DNA from: a virus | Virus record (IMG/VR): IMGVR_UViG_3300022198_002113 | Span: 1 to 29,927 of that record | DNA length: 29,927 nt | Strand: one strand, 5' to 3' | Shown: positions 28,392 to 29,927 of the stretch, one piece after another | Layout of the letters: each line of letters opens with the position of its first letter | How positions within the stretch are numbered: position 1 is the first letter of the stretch | Program-made: the position numbers and the translations under genes | Notes under the pieces: generated by a model | What the model saw: only the letters and a program-made list of their open reading frames with translations | Told to the model about the DNA's origin: nothing | The model's database searches: none

Positions 28392-28556
28392 ATGTTAAAA
28401 CCAAAAGGGCAACTCGTGCGTGTCAACGTGACGATCGATGCCGATCTGTTGGATCGTTTCGACGCGTCGATCGCCAAACTCAATCTGCGCCGTTCGCAGG
28501 CGCTGACTGAACTGATCAAAACCTACTTAAAAGGAGAAGACAATGGCAGCGACTAA
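28392..28556 (+). CDS. ribbon-helix-helix (Arc/CopG-type) regulator, 54 aa
   Basis: ATG at 28392 follows AAAGGG. The frame is open upstream, but those codons lie in the promoter. Residues 7-45 form the fold: strand QLVRVNVTID, helix A ADLLDRFDASIAKLN, turn, and helix B RRSQALTELIKTYL. It is first in the operon with a nuclease and lies next to a divergent promoter, so self-regulation and control of both operons is likely. The end overlaps the next gene by 14 bases. Confidence 0.85.
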   Translation: MLKPKGQLVRVNVTIDADLLDRFDASIAKLNLRRSQALTELIKTYLKGEDNGSD

Positions 28557-29637
28557 ACACATGCTCAGAGGCGGGTCCAAAGCCGTCTATGATATCAACT
28601 GTCCGGGCGCCGCAACGCTCCGTGCAACGGTGCCTGATGAGCCCGCAGGAGAGGCGGCGATGCGTGGTAATGCATACCACGACGCGGCTGAACACGCGCT
28701 CAAAGAAGGCCTCAATGCTGAGGACCTGCTCGGCATGACATGGCGTGGATACACCGTCACCAAAGAAGTCATCGACCTGCATCTCAAGCCATACATCGGC
28801 TTCGTTGACGAACACGCAGACGACTGGGACTGGTTCGATGTCGAGCTGTTCATGACCCATCCGGACATCCAAGATTGCGGCGGAACTGCTGATTTGATTT
28901 ACAAAAAAGGCCGCACCCTCGGCATCGGCGACCTCAAGACAGGGCAGAACCTCATCTCCCCTAAAGCCGACTCGCTGCACTTCTACGCAGCCGTGGCAGT
29001 AATATCTCAAGACCTCGTCGATGACATCGATGACATCGAGCTGACCATCTTCCAACTCGGTGAAGTCAGGCAGGCAACCATCACCATCAAAGAACTGCTC
29101 GACTGGCACGACCGCTACTACGCGTCATACTCAGACGGCGAGAGCTTCAACAGCGGCAAGCACTGCACATGGTGCCCCGCCATGAGCATCTGCCCAGCCA
29201 AACGCGCCGTCGCCGAAGCCGCCTTCAAGTACAAGAGCATCGGCAACGACCTCGCTACCGCCCTCGAGATGATCCAAGAACTCGAGCCGTGGATCAAAGA
29301 GGTGAAGAAAGACGCCGAGAAAGCCATGATGGCCGGGGCCCACGTCGAAGGATGGAAAGTCGTCGAGACACGACCCACACGGAAATGGGCTGTTGACGAC
29401 ACAGAAGTCTTGGACTACCTTGAAGGAGCCGGGTTGGACCTTGATGCGGCGGCGCCTCGCAAGGTCATCACTCCGCCACAGGCGGAGAAGTTGCTCGGCA
29501 GTGTGGAAACAGAAATGGTCGTGTCAGTGTCATCGGGAACGAAAATTGCGCCGCTATCGGACAAATCCCCTGCTCTGAACGAGGAAGGATCACGTGATCT
29601 TTCGTCGCTCCATTTCGCAACTAAGGAGACTGTCTGA
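28543..29637 (+). CDS. DUF2800/Cas4-like PD-(D/E)XK nuclease with iron-sulfur Cys set, 364 aa
   Basis: RGNAYHDAAEHAL supplies the family His46; GTADLIYKKG with Asp117 and GIGDLKTG with Asp130 and Lys132 form the metal/catalytic site. Cys20 plus Cys208-x2-Cys211-x5-Cys217 have the spacing of the 4Fe-4S cluster in AddB, Cas4 and Dna2-type nucleases. It probably is a DNA end-processing exonuclease in recombination. Residues about 235-364 are an extra helical and disordered tail. AAGGAG precedes the ATG; the TGA overlaps the next ATG. Confidence 0.85.
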   Translation: MAATKHMLRGGSKAVYDINCPGAATLRATVPDEPAGEAAMRGNAYHDAAEHALKEGLNAEDLLGMTWRGYTVTKEVIDLHLKPYIGFVDEHADDWDWFDVELFMTHPDIQDCGGTADLIYKKGRTLGIGDLKTGQNLISPKADSLHFYAAVAVISQDLVDDIDDIELTIFQLGEVRQATITIKELLDWHDRYYASYSDGESFNSGKHCTWCPAMSICPAKRAVAEAAFKYKSIGNDLATALEMIQELEPWIKEVKKDAEKAMMAGAHVEGWKVVETRPTRKWAVDDTEVLDYLEGAGLDLDAAAPRKVITPPQAEKLLGSVETEMVVSVSSGTKIAPLSDKSPALNEEGSRDLSSLHFATKETV

Positions 29638-29927
29638 TGTCGACAGAACTTACTACCAACCTCGCCCCTACCGATTTCGTCGAGCAGGCCAAGGCGTTTG
29701 AAGCAACCGCCCCGCGCGTCAGCGGCAACAGCATGCCGATCATGCGCATGCTGAAGTCTGACGGATCGTGGGTCTATGGTGCCGACAGCACTGAGGTCGA
29801 AGAAGACTCAGAGTGGGCAATCCCGCCAGACTCCCTCGCGCAGGGTTTTATCGCATGGCATGCAGGTAAGGTCGAAGGCGAGCGCATGGCCACCTTCGGC
29901 AAGCCTGCTGTGGACCCGAGCTCGCTT
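29637..29927 (+). CDS. conserved phage protein downstream of DUF2800 nuclease, partial (97 aa seen)
   Basis: The ATG shares a base with the upstream TGA. The visible part has FVEQAKAFEATAPRVSGNSM, then PIMRMLKSDGSWVYGADSTE, VEEDSEWAIPPDSLAQGFIA and WHAGKVEGERMATFGKPAVD. Proteins of this kind (LRLLKxGxWVYGADxxEVE...GYIAW) commonly follow the DUF2800 or single-strand annealing genes in phages, as I recall, and may belong to the recombination set. The gene runs off the window. Confidence 0.7.
   Translation, partial: MSTELTTNLAPTDFVEQAKAFEATAPRVSGNSMPIMRMLKSDGSWVYGADSTEVEEDSEWAIPPDSLAQGFIAWHAGKVEGERMATFGKPAVDPSSL

Overview
The window is part of a tailed-phage genome, most likely a short-tailed (podovirus-like) phage of a marine alphaproteobacterium. 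The virion type is inferred from the structural proteins: P22 gp4-type adaptors, a packaged-DNA stabilisation/tail-hub type protein, and a very large internal-virion type protein. The host guess is weaker. It rests on resemblance to marine phage families and to small membrane peptides of rhodobacterial phages, remembered and not searched. Genes are dense, and many neighbours overlap by 1-4 bases (TGATG, ATGA, GTGA), which suggests coupled translation. No tRNA, rRNA, integrase, transposase or CRISPR array was recognised. Terminase, portal, capsid and DNA polymerase are not in the window.

Layout. (1) 1-19019, + strand, is a virion module. It holds a lectin-like protein end, small membrane proteins, a structural beta protein, four tiny Lys/Arg-rich proteins (1329-2238), head-tail adaptor-type proteins (2244-4103), a fibre/decoration block with paralogous and repeated domains (4105-8769), the tail-hub protein (8798-10708), and four proteins of internal-virion or ejection type (11020-19019). 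(2) 18958-20377, - strand, encodes an AlpA-like regulator, dCMP deaminase, an HNH-type protein and a dATP/dGTP diphosphohydrolase-family protein. The last gene runs 62 bases into the end of the giant virion gene. (3) 20405-21906, + strand except for one small - strand ribbon-helix-helix (RHH) gene, carries the lysis cassette: M15 peptidase endolysin with a C-terminal membrane segment, inner-membrane spanin, and an embedded outer-membrane spanin lipoprotein. A clear terminator follows. (4) 21983-28335, - strand, is an early-type operon running leftward. It starts with a VRR-NUC nuclease and an SNF2-type helicase, then an HNH/zinc protein, then many small proteins, several with zinc-type Cys clusters. 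Within it lie two almost identical 59-bp promoter-leader units exactly 400 bp apart and a 230-bp non-coding gap with hairpins and a + strand terminator. (5) 28392-29927, + strand, diverges from that operon: an RHH regulator, a Cas4-like DUF2800 nuclease with four Cys placed to bind an iron-sulfur cluster, and the start of a conserved phage protein.

How it fits together. VRR-NUC, SNF2 helicase and DUF2800 nuclease look like a replication/recombination set split across one divergent promoter region. The deaminase and diphosphohydrolase would reshape the dNTP pool. The RHH and AlpA proteins are candidate switches. The + strand blocks supply virion and lysis proteins. The features I consider least expected are the duplicated promoter-leader units, the structured non-coding gap sharing a motif with the lysis-operon terminator leader, the duplicated fibre cassette with a 25-residue chaperone remnant, and short linear motifs shared between virion proteins. 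Functions given for structural genes are mostly family resemblance from memory and have not been checked by search.
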